A DNA stretch of 64,000 bases from Staphylococcus lutrae (lineage in GTDB: Bacteria; Bacillota; Bacilli; Staphylococcales; Staphylococcaceae): NCBI RefSeq assembly GCF_002101335.1, contig NZ_CP020773.1, positions 2,046,001 through 2,110,000 on the forward strand, in the 5' to 3' direction. Positions within the stretch are counted from its first letter, which is position 1; the number at the start of each line of letters is the position of its first letter. Of the stretch, positions 54,911 through 64,000 are shown in pieces. The translations under genes and the position numbers were made by a program. The notes beneath the pieces were generated by a model, which saw only the letters and a program-made list of their open reading frames with translations, had not been told where the DNA came from and did no database searches.

Positions 54911-57259
54911 ATGAAACAAAAAACATTAGAAATATTGGAATTTAATAAAGTGAAGTCATTGATTGAACAAGAAGTCATCAGTGATTTAGCGATTGAAAAA
55001 GTGAGGAATTTAGTGCCGTCTTCAGATTTTGACACAGTTGTATTTCAAATGAATGAAGTCGATGAAATCGCGCGAATTTACAATCAATATCGTTTGCCGA
55101 GTATGAGTGGATTATCACGAATACAACCCTATGTTCAACGGGCACAAATTGGCGGGACACTTAACGTACAAGAACTGAATGCCATTAAAATGTTGATTCA
55201 AGTACAAAATCAATTTAAAACGTTTTATAATCAATTGATTGAAGATGAGCAAACCGTCAATTATGAAATTTTGGACGCACAAATGCAACAATTACCGATA
55301 CTGACCCATTTATACCAAGAAATCCATCAAAAATGTGATGCACAAAATTTATACGACAATGCAAGTTTGGAATTGCAGTCGATTCGGAGTCGTATTTCCA
55401 AAACGAATCAACGTGTCCGTGCGCAATTAGATCGTATCATTAAATCGACGAGCAATCAGAAAAAATTATCAGATGCCATCGTCACAGTGAGAAACGAACG
55501 GAATGTTATTCCGGTTAAAGCAGAATATCGTCAAGATTTTAGTGGGATTGTACATGACCAATCGTCATCGGGACAGACATTATATATCGAGCCTTCAGCT
55601 GTCGTTGAATTGAATAATCAAATCAGTCGATTGCGAAGTGAAGAGGCGATGGAAGTGCAACGTATTTTAGTTGCATTAACAGCTGAAGTCGCTAAGGAAG
55701 CAGAGGCCTGTCTCATTTCTGAGGATATTATGGGACATACTGATTTTCTCATTGGGAAGGCACGTTATGCGGCTAAAATTAAAGGGACAAAACCCACTTT
55801 TACTGAACATCGGAGTGTGTATTTACCGAAAGCATTTCATCCATTATTAGAACGTGAAACAGTCGTAGCCAATACGATTGAATTTGAGTCTACGATTCAA
55901 ACGGTAATCATCACAGGGCCGAATACAGGAGGGAAGACGGTCACATTAAAAACTTTAGGGCTTATTGTTTTAATGGCACAGGCCGGTTTGTTGATTCCTA
56001 CATTGGACGGCAGTCGATTAAGTGTATTTGATCAAGTGTTTTGTGATATTGGGGATGAGCAATCGATTGAGCAATCTTTGTCCACCTTTTCTTCACATAT
56101 GAAAACCATTGTAAATATATTAGACGAAGCGAATCATAAAAGTTTGATTTTGTTTGATGAGTTAGGTGCAGGTACCGATCCGAGTGAAGGCGCAGCACTA
56201 GCGATGAGTATTCTAGATGCTGTGCGAGAAAAAGGTGCGTTAGTGATGGCAACAACGCATTATCCAGAGTTGAAAATTTATAGTTACAATCGTGCCGGCG
56301 TGATGAATGCAAGTGTGGAGTTCGATGTCGATACTTTAAGTCCAACTTATAAATTGTTAATGGGTGTCCCTGGTCGTTCGAATGCATTTGAAATCTCAAA
56401 ACGATTAGGATTAAGTTTGAAAATTATTAATCATGCTAAAACAATGATCGGTCAAGATGAGCGAGAAATTAATGAAATGATTGCATCACTAGAACAGAAT
56501 GCGAAACGTGTTGACGATCAACGCATTGAACTGGATCGCCTTGTGAGAGAAGCTTCACAAATTCATTTAGATTTGTCGCGCGCATATGCGCAATATCAAA
56601 GTATGGAAGCACGTTTGATCGAAGAAGCTAAAGAGAAAGCCAATCAACGTGTCAAAGCGGCTATGGTTGAAGCGGATGACATTTTGAACACTTTAAGAGA
56701 TATGCGTGATCAAAAAGGTGCAGAAGTAAAAGAACATGAGCTGATTGATCAACGTAAGCGTTTAGAAGCACAATATGAAGCGAAATCAATCAAACAAAAT
56801 GTACAAAAACAAAAATGGGATGAAATTAAAGCAGGCGATGAGGTGAAAGTCCTTTCTTATGGTCAGAAAGGGGAAGTGTTGGAAATTTTGAATCAAGATG
56901 AAGCGGTTGTACAAATGGGAATCATCAAAATGAAACTGCCGTTAAATGATCTTGAGAAAAAGGAAAAAACGAAAGCGCAACCGAAAAAATTTGTGACGCG
57001 GACGAATCGTTCAACAGTTAAAATGGAGCTTGATTTAAGAGGGTTTCGATATGATGAAGCAATGCTCGCATTAGATCAATATCTAGATCAAGCAGTGCTT
57101 AGCAACTATGAAGATGTCTATATTATTCATGGTAAAGGCACAGGCGCATTGCAAAAAGTTGTGCAACAGCATTTAAAACGTCATAAAAGTGTTGCTGATT
57201 TTAGGACAGGTTTACCAAGCGAGGGTGGCTTTGGTGTCACTGTTGCAACCTTGAAATAA
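54911..57259 (+). CDS. mutS2: Endonuclease/ribosome-splitting ATPase MutS2
   Basis: This 782-residue MutS-family protein has the lever and clamp region, an ABC-type ATPase with Walker [18 protein letters not shown] (near 330) and Walker [17 protein letters not shown] (near 410), a long coiled coil (500-610), the KOW-like segment [15 protein letters not shown] and a C-terminal Smr domain ([16 protein letters not shown]...[10 protein letters not shown]). Bacterial MutS2 acts against recombination and, in Bacillus and Deinococcus work, on stalled ribosomes. The ATG at 54911 is five bases after GAGGG; the longer frame begins at TTG 54899 without better support. Confidence 0.94.
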   Translation: MKQKTLEILEFNKVKSLIEQEVISDLAIEKVRNLVPSSDFDTVVFQMNEVDEIARIYNQYRLPSMSGLSRIQPYVQRAQIGGTLNVQELNAIKMLIQVQNQFKTFYNQLIEDEQTVNYEILDAQMQQLPILTHLYQEIHQKCDAQNLYDNASLELQSIRSRISKTNQRVRAQLDRIIKSTSNQKKLSDAIVTVRNERNVIPVKAEYRQDFSGIVHDQSSSGQTLYIEPSAVVELNNQISRLRSEEAMEVQRILVALTAEVAKEAEACLISEDIMGHTDFLIGKARYAAKIKGTKPTFTEHRSVYLPKAFHPLLERETVVANTIEFESTIQTVIITGPNTGGKTVTLKTLGLIVLMAQAGLLIPTLDGSRLSVFDQVFCDIGDEQSIEQSLSTFSSHMKTIVNILDEANHKSLILFDELGAGTDPSEGAALAMSILDAVREKGALVMATTHYPELKIYSYNRAGVMNASVEFDVDTLSPTYKLLMGVPGRSNAFEISKRLGLSLKIINHAKTMIGQDEREINEMIASLEQNAKRVDDQRIELDRLVREASQIHLDLSRAYAQYQSMEARLIEEAKEKANQRVKAAMVEADDILNTLRDMRDQKGAEVKEHELIDQRKRLEAQYEAKSIKQNVQKQKWDEIKAGDEVKVLSYGQKGEVLEILNQDEAVVQMGIIKMKLPLNDLEKKEKTKAQPKKFVTRTNRSTVKMELDLRGFRYDEAMLALDQYLDQAVLSNYEDVYIIHGKGTGALQKVVQQHLKRHKSVADFRTGLPSEGGFGVTVATLK

Positions 57260-57262
57260 TGA

Positions 57263-57300
57263 GCACTTTTAATGAAATCAAGTGCACAATTTGATATAAT
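57263..57300 (+). promoter_or_regulatory. trxA promoter with dyad
   Basis: TGATATAAT (57292-57300) is an extended -10 with a perfect TATAAT. GCACTT (57263-57268) and AAGTGC (57280-57285) form a dyad across the -35 position. The trxA start is 37 bases downstream of the -10. The dyad is a candidate regulatory site. Confidence 0.55.
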
Positions 57301-57336
57301 CCTAACATCATACGAAATTTAAGGAGGAAACGTCCT

Positions 57337-57651
57337 ATGGCATTAAAAGAAGTAAAAGATTCTAATTTTAACGAAGAAATTCAATCAGGTGTTAAATTAG
57401 TAGACTTTTGGGCAACTTGGTGTGGCCCTTGTAAAATGATTGCACCTGTTTTAGAAGATTTAGCACAAGATTATGATGGTAAAGCGGACATCTTAAAATT
57501 AGATGTAGACCAAAACCAAGCAACAGCTGCAAAATTTGAGGTAATGAGTATTCCGACTTTAATCGTATTCAAAGATGGGGAGCCTGTTGATAAAGTAGTA
57601 GGATTCCAACCTAAAGAAACTTTAGCGCAAGTATTAGATAAACACATTTAA
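57337..57651 (+). CDS. trxA: Thioredoxin
   Basis: This 104-residue protein has the redox-active WCGPCK motif (residues 28-33) in VDFWATWCGPCKMIAPVL, and the conserved cis-Pro region SIPTLIVFKDG. It reduces disulphides with NADPH via thioredoxin reductase. AAGGAGGA lies before the ATG. Single unit under its own promoter. Identity is certain. Confidence 0.98.
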   Translation: MALKEVKDSNFNEEIQSGVKLVDFWATWCGPCKMIAPVLEDLAQDYDGKADILKLDVDQNQATAAKFEVMSIPTLIVFKDGEPVDKVVGFQPKETLAQVLDKHI

Positions 57652-57778
57652 ACTTCATTTCACATTTAATCAAATGAATCAGTGTTTTGTGAAGGGGAAT
57701 ACTTTTTAAGGTGATTCTGTTCAAAGCGATTACAGATGGTGTTGTTATCGCTGAATGTGAAGTGAATGACCCATGTGG

Positions 57779-57830
57779 GGAGTGGAACAGTCATGTCATT
57801 ACGAAAATGACGTTTGTTTCACTCCTTTTC
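57779..57830 (+). terminator. Terminator after trxA
   Basis: GGAGTG (57779-57784) pairs with CACTCC (57820-57825), with inner AAC/GTT and ATGTCATT/AATGACGT parts, followed by TTTTCGTT. It lies about 130 bases after the trxA stop, in a 267-base gap without a gene. Confidence 0.6.
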
Positions 57831-57918
57831 GTTATGTTAATCAATGATGAGATGTAGCACGACCACATTTAATAATAGGTTCAGCATAGAGGATGAGATA
57901 AAGAAGGTGAAGCGATAG

Positions 57919-59706
57919 ATGGAGGAGACCCAAGCACGAATTAAACAAAAACTTTCAGTGGTGCCAGTTGAGCCGGGATGTTATCTAATGAAGGATCGCC
58001 ATAATCAAGTGATTTATGTCGGGAAGGCGAAAAAAATAAGAAATCGGGTACGTTCTTATTTTACAGGCGCACATGATACTAAAACAACGCGACTGGTCAG
58101 TGAAATTGTTGATTTTGAATATATTGTCACAACAAGTGAAATAGAGTCATTGTTGTTGGAGTTAAACTTAATTAAAAAATATCAACCTCGTTACAATATT
58201 TTGTTGAAAGATGATAAAAGTTATCCATTCATAAAAATCACAAAAGAACGCTATCCGAAATTAATTGTAACGAGGACGGTACGAAAAGGGAGTGGTAAAT
58301 ACTTCGGACCGTATCCTAACGCTTACTCTGCGCATGAAACGAAAAAATTGTTAGACCGTATTTATCCATTCCGTAAGTGTGACAAAATGCCTGACCGCTT
58401 ATGCCTTTATTATCATATTGGGCAATGTTTAGGTCCTTGTGTATATCCAGTAGACACATCGGAATATACGCGTATGGCTAAAGAGATTTCAGAATTTTTA
58501 AGTGGTGAAGATAAAACGATTTTAAACCATTTAGAAGAAAAAATGGTAACGGCGAGTGAAAATCTTGAGTTTGAACAAGCAAAAGAATATCGAGACTTAA
58601 TTCAACATGTCAATAATCTAACAAAAAAACAAAAAATCATGTCCGCAGATCAAACGATTCGGGACGTCTTTGGTTATCATGTCTATAAAGGTTGGATGTG
58701 CATTCAAGTTTTCTTTATTAGACAAGGCAATCTTATTGAACGAGAGGCGACGATGTTTCCATTGCAACAAACGGCTGAAGAAGAATTTTACACTTTCATT
58801 GGTCAGTTTTATCAGCTGAATCAACATTTTTTACCTAAGGAAGTGCATGTACCGACATCACTTGATGTTGAAATGATTCACTCCGTCGTCGATACCAAAA
58901 TAGTGACGCCTCAGCGTGGTCAGAAAAAACAACTCGTTGATATGGCGAATAAAAATGCACGAATTTCTTTAGAAAATAAATTTGAATTGATTGCTCGAGA
59001 TGAATCACGGACGATTCACGCTATTGAACAATTGGGGGATGCAATGGGAATCCAAACGCCTATTCGAATTGAAGCATTTGATAACTCAAACATCCAAGGG
59101 GTCGATCCTGTTTCAGCCATGGTCAGTTTTGTAGATGGTAAGCCGGATAAAAAGGGATACCGTAAATATAAAATTAAAACCGTTCAGGGACCGAATGACT
59201 ATCAATCCATGCAAGAGGCTGTTAGACGACGATACACTCGTGTGTTAAATGAAGGTTTACCGCTACCCGATTTAATCATTGTAGACGGTGGGAAAGGCCA
59301 TATGTCGAGTGTTGCGGATGTTCTCGAAAATGAGCTAGGTTTAGATGTACCGATTGCAGGACTCGTCAAAAATGAGAAACATCAAACGTCTGAACTATTA
59401 TATGGTGAGTCCGCACAAGTCATTCCATTGAAGAAAAATAGTCAAGCTTTCTATTTGTTACAGCGTATTCAAGACGAGGTCCATCGATTCGCCATCACGT
59501 TTCACCGTCAAACACGTCAAAAAACAGGCTTACATTCTATTTTGGACGAGATTGAAGGCATTGGGCCGAAACGTAAAACAAAATTATTAAGAACATTTGG
59601 TTCAATCAAGAAAATGAGAGAAGCTTCTATTGAGGCATTTCAAGCGGCAGGGTTACCACAAAAAACAGCCAAGGTGCTATTTGAAACATTACAGGAAGAA
59701 AAGTAG
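57919..59706 (+). CDS. uvrC: UvrABC excinuclease subunit C
   Basis: This 595-residue protein makes the two cuts of nucleotide excision repair. Order: GIY-YIG nuclease domain (about 15-95, [30 protein letters not shown]), a cysteine-rich connector ([15 protein letters not shown]...LGPCVYP), the UvrB-binding UVR motif ([16 protein letters not shown], about 210), the RNase H-like C-terminal nuclease ([22 protein letters not shown]) and tandem helix-hairpin-helix ([19 protein letters not shown]). Length is usual (593). AAGGTGAAG precedes the ATG. Confidence 0.96.
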   Translation: MEETQARIKQKLSVVPVEPGCYLMKDRHNQVIYVGKAKKIRNRVRSYFTGAHDTKTTRLVSEIVDFEYIVTTSEIESLLLELNLIKKYQPRYNILLKDDKSYPFIKITKERYPKLIVTRTVRKGSGKYFGPYPNAYSAHETKKLLDRIYPFRKCDKMPDRLCLYYHIGQCLGPCVYPVDTSEYTRMAKEISEFLSGEDKTILNHLEEKMVTASENLEFEQAKEYRDLIQHVNNLTKKQKIMSADQTIRDVFGYHVYKGWMCIQVFFIRQGNLIEREATMFPLQQTAEEEFYTFIGQFYQLNQHFLPKEVHVPTSLDVEMIHSVVDTKIVTPQRGQKKQLVDMANKNARISLENKFELIARDESRTIHAIEQLGDAMGIQTPIRIEAFDNSNIQGVDPVSAMVSFVDGKPDKKGYRKYKIKTVQGPNDYQSMQEAVRRRYTRVLNEGLPLPDLIIVDGGKGHMSSVADVLENELGLDVPIAGLVKNEKHQTSELLYGESAQVIPLKKNSQAFYLLQRIQDEVHRFAITFHRQTRQKTGLHSILDEIEGIGPKRKTKLLRTFGSIKKMREASIEAFQAAGLPQKTAKVLFETLQEEK

Positions 59707-59713
59707 ATAAATC

Positions 59714-59739
59714 AGGGTATGAGAATCATTCTCATACCC
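59714..59739. promoter_or_regulatory. 25-bp palindrome: uvrC terminator and Fur-box-like sequence
   Basis: GGGTATGAGAAT-C-ATTCTCATACCC is a perfect palindrome with a single-base centre, 15 bases after the uvrC stop. It can fold as a terminator hairpin (followed by AATTTTGT). Its core TGAGAAT-C-ATTCTCA has the 7-1-7 layout of a Fur box, upstream of sdhC. Which use is real cannot be told from sequence. Confidence 0.5.
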
Positions 59740-59743
59740 AATT

Positions 59744-59764
59744 TTGTCACATTTAATGTTACAA
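59744..59764. promoter_or_regulatory. Dyad TTGT-ACAT/ATGT-ACAA upstream of sdhC
   Basis: TTGTcACAT (59744-59752) and ATGTtACAA (59756-59764) are mirror-image repeats around TTA with one mismatch each side. The TGTTACA part is shared with sites upstream of pdhA. It could be a redox- or respiration-related operator; the regulator is unknown. Confidence 0.4.
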
Positions 59765-59796
59765 TAATAGCGTATTGGTTTCTTTTTTAATCTGAT

Positions 59797-59812
59797 TTGC
59801 AAACGTTTTCTA
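59797..59812 (+). promoter_or_regulatory. CcpA cre site upstream of sdhCAB
   Basis: TTGCAAACGTTTTCTA fits the Gram-positive cre consensus WTGNAANCGNWNNCWW at every fixed position. It lies 60 bases before the sdhC start. Carbon catabolite repression of the TCA cycle and succinate dehydrogenase by CcpA is established in S. aureus. Confidence 0.75.
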
Positions 59813-59871
59813 ATCAGCCGACAACAGTAAAAAGAAATCAAAAATATAAAGTATCGCAGGGGGGACTTCCT

Positions 59872-60483
59872 TTGGCACAATCAAAGAACCAATTCTACCT
59901 TAGACGTTTACATTCGTTACTCGGTGTCATTCCATTAGGTGGCTTTTTACTCGTTCATTTAATGGTGAATCACCAAGCTACACAAGGGGTAGAAGCATTT
60001 AATAAAGCAGCAGCATTTATGGAGTCGTTACCATTTCTCTATGCTTTAGAGATTATCATGATATACATCCCGATTTTATATCATGCAGTGTATGGTGTAC
60101 ATATTGCATTTACTGCAAGTCATAACATAGGACATCACTCTTATATGCGCAACTGGATGTTCTTATTTCAACGTATTTCGGGTATTTTAACGTTTATTTT
60201 CGTTATGATTCACTTATGGCAAACACGTATTCAGAAGTTTTTTGGTCAAGAAGTGAATTTTGACATGGTTCATGATGTTGTTTCGAATCCATTTTGGTTG
60301 ATTTTCTATATTGTATGTATTATTGCGGTTGTATTCCATTTCTCAAATGGCTTATGGTCATTCTTAGTGACTTGGGGTATTTTACAATCACCAAAATCAC
60401 AAAAAGTGTTTACTTGGATTTCTTTGGTGATTTTCGTTGTAGTTTCTTACATTGGTGTAAGTGCAATTTTAGCTTTCGTATAA
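59872..60483 (+). CDS. sdhC: Succinate dehydrogenase cytochrome b558 subunit
   Basis: This 203-residue, five-helix membrane subunit binds haem b and anchors SdhA/SdhB. It begins (TTG at 59872) AQSKNQFYLRRLHSLLGVIPLGGFL; haem-ligand histidines are seen in RRLHSLLG, LLVHLMVNH, YHAVYGVH, FVMIHLWQ and VVFHFSNGLW. TTG follows AGGGGGGACTT by usual spacing; the longer frame from 59797 would run over the cre site. Length matches S. aureus SdhC (about 204). First gene of sdhCAB. Confidence 0.93.
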   Translation: MAQSKNQFYLRRLHSLLGVIPLGGFLLVHLMVNHQATQGVEAFNKAAAFMESLPFLYALEIIMIYIPILYHAVYGVHIAFTASHNIGHHSYMRNWMFLFQRISGILTFIFVMIHLWQTRIQKFFGQEVNFDMVHDVVSNPFWLIFYIVCIIAVVFHFSNGLWSFLVTWGILQSPKSQKVFTWISLVIFVVVSYIGVSAILAFV

Positions 60484-60515
60484 ACGTTTAATCATTTCAG
60501 GGGAGTGACAATTCT

Positions 60516-62282
60516 ATGGCAGAGAAGAAAATTATTGTTGTCGGTGGCGGCCTCGCCGGTTTAATGTCAACAATTAAAGCAGCGGAACAAGGGGCGCATG
60601 TTGATTTATTCTCCATTGTTCCAGTTAAACGCTCTCACTCAGTTTGTGCACAGGGTGGTATTAACGGAGCGGTAAATACAAAAGGTGAAGGTGACTCTCC
60701 ATGGGTTCACTTTGATGACACTGTATATGGTGGTGACTTTTTAGCGGATCAGCCACCTGTTAAAGCGATGACCGAGGCTGCACCACAAATTATTCACTTA
60801 TTAGATCGTATGGGTGTTATGTTTAACCGTACAAAAGAAGGTCTTTTAGATTTCCGTCGTTTCGGAGGTACATTGTACCATAGAACGGCTTTTGCAGGTG
60901 CGACGACAGGGCAACAATTACTGTACGCCTTGGACGAACAAGTCCGTAGTTATGAAGTAGACGGTCTTGTAACGAAATATGAAGGATGGGAATTTTTAGG
61001 TATCGTCAAAGATGATGACAATGCGGCACGTGGTATTGTCGCTCAAAATATTACAACATCAGAAATTCAATCATTTGGTTCTGATGCGGTTATTATGGCA
61101 ACAGGTGGCCCAGGTATCATCTTTGGTAAAACGACAAACTCTATGATTAACACAGGATCTGCAGCTTCCATTGTTTATCAACAAGGGGTTAAATATGGAA
61201 ATGGTGAGTTTATTCAAATCCATCCAACTGCAATTCCAGGGGATGACAAACTCCGTCTCATGAGTGAATCAGCACGTGGTGAAGGTGGACGAATTTGGAC
61301 TTACAAAGATGGTAAACCTTGGTATTTCTTAGAAGAAAAATATCCTGACTATGGTAACCTTGTCCCTCGTGATATTGCGACACGTGAAATTTTTGATGTT
61401 TGTGTGAATCAAAAATTGGGCATCAATGGTGAGAACATGGTGTATCTAGATTTATCACATAAAGATCCACATGAACTAGACGTTAAGTTAGGCGGTATTA
61501 TTGAGATTTATGAAAAGTTCACTGGTGATGACCCTCGAAAAGTACCGATGAAAATTTTCCCAGCTGTACACTACTCAATGGGTGGATTATACGTTGATTA
61601 CGACCAAATGACCAACATTGAGGGCTTATTTGCAGCAGGTGAATGCGACTTTTCGCAACATGGAGGAAACCGCTTAGGTGCAAACTCACTCTTATCTGCA
61701 ATATATGGAGGTAGCGTTGCAGGTCCTAACGCAGTGAAATATGTTGAAAATATCGAGAAATCATATGTGGATATGGATGATTCAATGTACCAAAAACGTG
61801 TGGATGAAGAACAGGCACGTTTTGATCAACTATTGAATATGAAAGGGACTGAAAACGCTTATAAATTGCATCGTGAACTAGGTGAAATTATGACAGCAAA
61901 TGTAACGGTTGTCCGTCATAATGATAAATTGTTAGAAACGGATAAGAAAATTGTTGAATTAATGAAACGTTATCAAGATATTGATATGGAAGACACTTCG
62001 CAATGGAGTAACCAAGCTGTGTTCTTTACACGTCAATTATGGAACATGCTTGTGTTAGCACGTGTCATTACTATCGGTGCCTATAATCGTAATGAGTCTC
62101 GTGGCGCACACTACAAGCCAGAATTCCCAGAAAGAAATGACGATGAGTGGTTAAAACATACAATTGCTGAATATAAAGGGCCTGATGCGGCGCCAGAATT
62201 CACATATAAGCCGGTTGACGTGAGCTTAATCCCACCTCGTAAACGTGACTACACAAGTAAGTCAAAAGGGGGTAAAAAATAA
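60516..62282 (+). CDS. sdhA: Succinate dehydrogenase flavoprotein subunit
   Basis: This 588-residue FAD enzyme oxidises succinate to fumarate. It has the FAD-binding motif VVGGGLAGLMSTIKAAEQG (about 7-25), the covalent flavin histidine in KRSHSVCAQGGINGA (about 38-52), the active-site HYSMGGLYVDYDQ (about 350) and the FAD end region HGGNRLGANSLL (about 385). A one-base overlap with sdhB (TAATG) indicates coupling. The AGGGGAGTG before the ATG is good. Family length. Confidence 0.97.
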   Translation: MAEKKIIVVGGGLAGLMSTIKAAEQGAHVDLFSIVPVKRSHSVCAQGGINGAVNTKGEGDSPWVHFDDTVYGGDFLADQPPVKAMTEAAPQIIHLLDRMGVMFNRTKEGLLDFRRFGGTLYHRTAFAGATTGQQLLYALDEQVRSYEVDGLVTKYEGWEFLGIVKDDDNAARGIVAQNITTSEIQSFGSDAVIMATGGPGIIFGKTTNSMINTGSAASIVYQQGVKYGNGEFIQIHPTAIPGDDKLRLMSESARGEGGRIWTYKDGKPWYFLEEKYPDYGNLVPRDIATREIFDVCVNQKLGINGENMVYLDLSHKDPHELDVKLGGIIEIYEKFTGDDPRKVPMKIFPAVHYSMGGLYVDYDQMTNIEGLFAAGECDFSQHGGNRLGANSLLSAIYGGSVAGPNAVKYVENIEKSYVDMDDSMYQKRVDEEQARFDQLLNMKGTENAYKLHRELGEIMTANVTVVRHNDKLLETDKKIVELMKRYQDIDMEDTSQWSNQAVFFTRQLWNMLVLARVITIGAYNRNESRGAHYKPEFPERNDDEWLKHTIAEYKGPDAAPEFTYKPVDVSLIPPRKRDYTSKSKGGKK

Positions 62283-63085
62283 TGGCTGAAACACAAGTAA
62301 AACAACAAAATCAAACGAATCCTACCAATAAAACAATCAAATTAATTATTAAACGTCAAAAAGATCAAAACTCAACACCTTATGAGGAAGGGTTTGAAAT
62401 TCCTTATCGCGAGAACATGAATGTCATTGCGGCATTAATGGAAATTCGTCGTAACCCGGTTAATGATAAAGGTGAAAAAACAACACCGATTACATGGGAT
62501 ATGAGTTGCTTAGAAGAAGTTTGTGGTGCATGCTCGATGGTCATTAATGGTAAGGCAAGACAATCATGTTCGGCAATTATTGACCAACTTGAACAACCGA
62601 TTCGTTTAGAACCGATGAATACATTCCCGGTCATTCGTGATTTACAAGTGGATCGGACACGTATGTTCGATAACTTAAAACGTATGAAAGCATGGATACC
62701 TATCGATGGAACTTATGACTTAGGCCCTGGTCCACGTATGCCAGAGAAAAAGCGCCAAACCGCATATGAATTATCAAAATGTATGACATGTGGTGTTTGT
62801 TTAGAAGTGTGTCCTAACGTTACCAAAACAAATGATTTTGTAGGCGCACAAGCTATTTCACAAGTCCGTTTATTTAACTTACATCCGACGGGAGCGATGA
62901 CAAAAGATGAACGTTTAAATGCATTGATGGATCAAGGTGGCTTACAGGCATGTGGGAACTCACAAAACTGTGTTCAAGCTTGTCCTAAAGGTATTCCATT
63001 GACAACTTCGATTGCAGCGTTGAACCGTGAGACATCTTTTCATATGTTTAAATCATTTTTTGGGTCAGATCATGAAGTTGAATAA
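62282..63085 (+). CDS. sdhB: Succinate dehydrogenase iron-sulphur subunit
   Basis: This 267-residue subunit carries electrons from FAD to quinone through 2Fe-2S, 4Fe-4S and 3Fe-4S clusters. The first cluster cysteines are in SCLEEVCGACSMVINGKARQSC (about 77-98); the other clusters' cysteines are in CMTCGVCLEVCP (about 168-179) and the closing CGNSQNCVQACPKG (about 223-236). An extra N-terminal part (AETQVKQQNQTNPTN) precedes the first domain. Terminator follows at once. Confidence 0.96.
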   Translation: MAETQVKQQNQTNPTNKTIKLIIKRQKDQNSTPYEEGFEIPYRENMNVIAALMEIRRNPVNDKGEKTTPITWDMSCLEEVCGACSMVINGKARQSCSAIIDQLEQPIRLEPMNTFPVIRDLQVDRTRMFDNLKRMKAWIPIDGTYDLGPGPRMPEKKRQTAYELSKCMTCGVCLEVCPNVTKTNDFVGAQAISQVRLFNLHPTGAMTKDERLNALMDQGGLQACGNSQNCVQACPKGIPLTTSIAALNRETSFHMFKSFFGSDHEVE

Positions 63086-63097
63086 GGTGAATGATCA

Positions 63098-63132
63098 AGA
63101 GTCTGGGATATTTTGTCTCAGGCTCTTTTTAT
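63098..63132 (+). terminator. Terminator of sdhCAB
   Basis: AAGAG-t-CTG pairs with CAG-g-CTCTT, followed by TTTT. It lies 13 bases after the sdhB stop. Confidence 0.8.
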
Positions 63133-63288
63133 GTTAATATCTTTAAATGTTAATTCGCAAGGAAAATTTTGATGAATCAGTAAATTGGGGATATAGGAAT
63201 AAGCAAAGAAAAACAGAGCTTATTGTTCAATCCATTCACAGATATGATAAAATAAAAAACAATTACGAAAACGAATAGGATGAATAAG

Positions 63289-64000
63289 ATGAGTAGACCA
63301 ATTGGTGTGATAGATTCAGGAGTAGGCGGTCTAACAGTTGCAAAAGAAATTATGAGACAGCTCCCGAATGAAACCATTTATTATTTAGGGGATGTAGGAC
63401 GGTGCCCATACGGACCTAGAAATCAAGAAGAAGTTAAAAAATTTACAATAGAAATGTCACATTATCTTGTGCAATTTGATATTAAGATGTTAGTCATTGC
63501 GTGCAATACGGCGACAGCTGTAGCGTTAGAGCCATTGCAACAACAGTTGAAAATTCCTGTGATTGGTGTGATTGAACCTGGTGCAAGAACGGCCATCATG
63601 ACGACAAAAAATCAAAATGTGCTCGTATTGGGGACAGAGGGGACAATTAAATCAGAAGCTTATCGAATGCATATTAAGAAGATTAACCCGCATGTTGAAG
63701 TGTACGGTGTGGCGTGCCCGGGATTTGTCCCATTAGTCGAAGAAATGAAGTATAAGGATCCTACAATTACGAATATTATTATCCACCAAACTTTAAAACG
63801 CTGGCGGCAAACAGATGCGGATACGATAATTCTAGGTTGCACACATTATCCTTTGTTATATCAACCGATATTTGATTATTTTGGCAAGACGAAGACTGTC
63901 ATCTCTTCTGGGTTAGAGACAGCAAGAGAAGTCAGTGCATTATTAACTTTTAGTCATGAGCACGCACAGTATACGCCTCAACCGCAACATCGTTTTTTTG
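63289..64000 (+). CDS. murI: Glutamate racemase, 5' part
   Basis: The frame starts at ATG 63289 ([20 protein letters not shown]) and is still open at the window's end, giving 237 residues of about 270. MurI converts L- to D-glutamate for peptidoglycan. Both catalytic cysteines are visible in VIACNTATA (near residue 73) and [10 protein letters not shown] (near residue 185), and the DSGVGGLT motif near residue 9. AGGA is eight bases upstream; an in-frame ATG at 63280 has no ribosome binding site. The 200-base gap to sdhB holds the sdh terminator and AT-rich promoter DNA. Confidence 0.95.
   Translation, partial: MSRPIGVIDSGVGGLTVAKEIMRQLPNETIYYLGDVGRCPYGPRNQEEVKKFTIEMSHYLVQFDIKMLVIACNTATAVALEPLQQQLKIPVIGVIEPGARTAIMTTKNQNVLVLGTEGTIKSEAYRMHIKKINPHVEVYGVACPGFVPLVEEMKYKDPTITNIIIHQTLKRWRQTDADTIILGCTHYPLLYQPIFDYFGKTKTVISSGLETAREVSALLTFSHEHAQYTPQPQHRFF

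Overview
The window is a piece of a Staphylococcus chromosome. Gene order (cydB-ktrC-rnjA-rpoY-def-pdhABCD-potRABCD-suhB-typA-ylaN-ftsW-pyc-ctaA/ctaB/ctaM-ylbF-rsmD-coaD-rpmF-trmH-pheST-rnhC-zapA-polX-mutS2-trxA-uvrC-sdhCAB-murI), low GC, strong AGGAGG ribosome binding sites and protein wording all match that genus. Proteins differ enough from those I know of S. aureus to indicate another species, possibly of the intermedius/hyicus type; I cannot fix the species. Compared with S. aureus as I know it, the isd haem-uptake locus is missing between rpmF and trmH, and an AT-rich accessory locus sits between pheT and rnhC.

Layout. 1-5.1 kb: end of cytochrome bd oxidase, K+ channel gating protein, RNase J1 with the RNA polymerase epsilon subunit, peptide deformylase. 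5.3-11.1 kb: a YkyA-type lipoprotein and the pyruvate dehydrogenase operon, preceded by a cluster of AACAGTT repeats. 11.4-16.1 kb: UPF0223 gene and the spermidine/putrescine ABC transporter with its cupin regulator. 16.2-24.6 kb: two related membrane proteins, UPF0637, inositol monophosphatase family, TypA, an Old Yellow Enzyme relative, the YlaI zinc-finger gene and YlaN. 24.7-32.5 kb: FtsW, pyruvate carboxylase and the haem A/cytochrome aa3 assembly genes ctaA, ctaB and ctaM. 32.7-40.1 kb: a tiny secreted peptide, a CAP-domain protein, YlbF, a glycerophosphodiesterase, YlbG, rsmD, coaD, tmcAL, yceD and rpmF. 40.2-44.8 kb: an rRNA/tRNA methyltransferase and pheST behind a T-box leader. 44.8-51.2 kb: the accessory locus. 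51.2-64 kb: rnhC, zapA, cvpA, polX, mutS2, trxA, uvrC, sdhCAB and the start of murI.

The most interesting region is 45.2-51.0 kb, which reads as a class III lanthipeptide locus in decay. It holds a promoter, a tiny precursor gene whose leader carries the class III VLGLQKL signature, a LanKC-type lyase-kinase-cyclase (697 aa) and an MFS transporter. An IS21-family element of 2,197 bp with a 5-bp target duplication (GTAGT) lies inside the precursor. Removing the element and one duplication copy restores a 31-residue peptide ending VTNVCYVEK, with a single Thr and a single Cys after the leader, so at most one four-residue methyllanthionine ring. The transporter is split by a frameshift. A perfect 16-bp inverted repeat flanks the precursor, and its right arm overlaps an attenuator-like hairpin before lanKC.

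Most of the window is ordinary core genome: energy metabolism (cytochrome oxidases, PDH, pyruvate carboxylase, succinate dehydrogenase), translation and RNA decay, cell division and repair. Starts were moved from the longest possible reading frame wherever a ribosome binding site and family length favoured an internal codon. No tRNA, rRNA or CRISPR array was seen.
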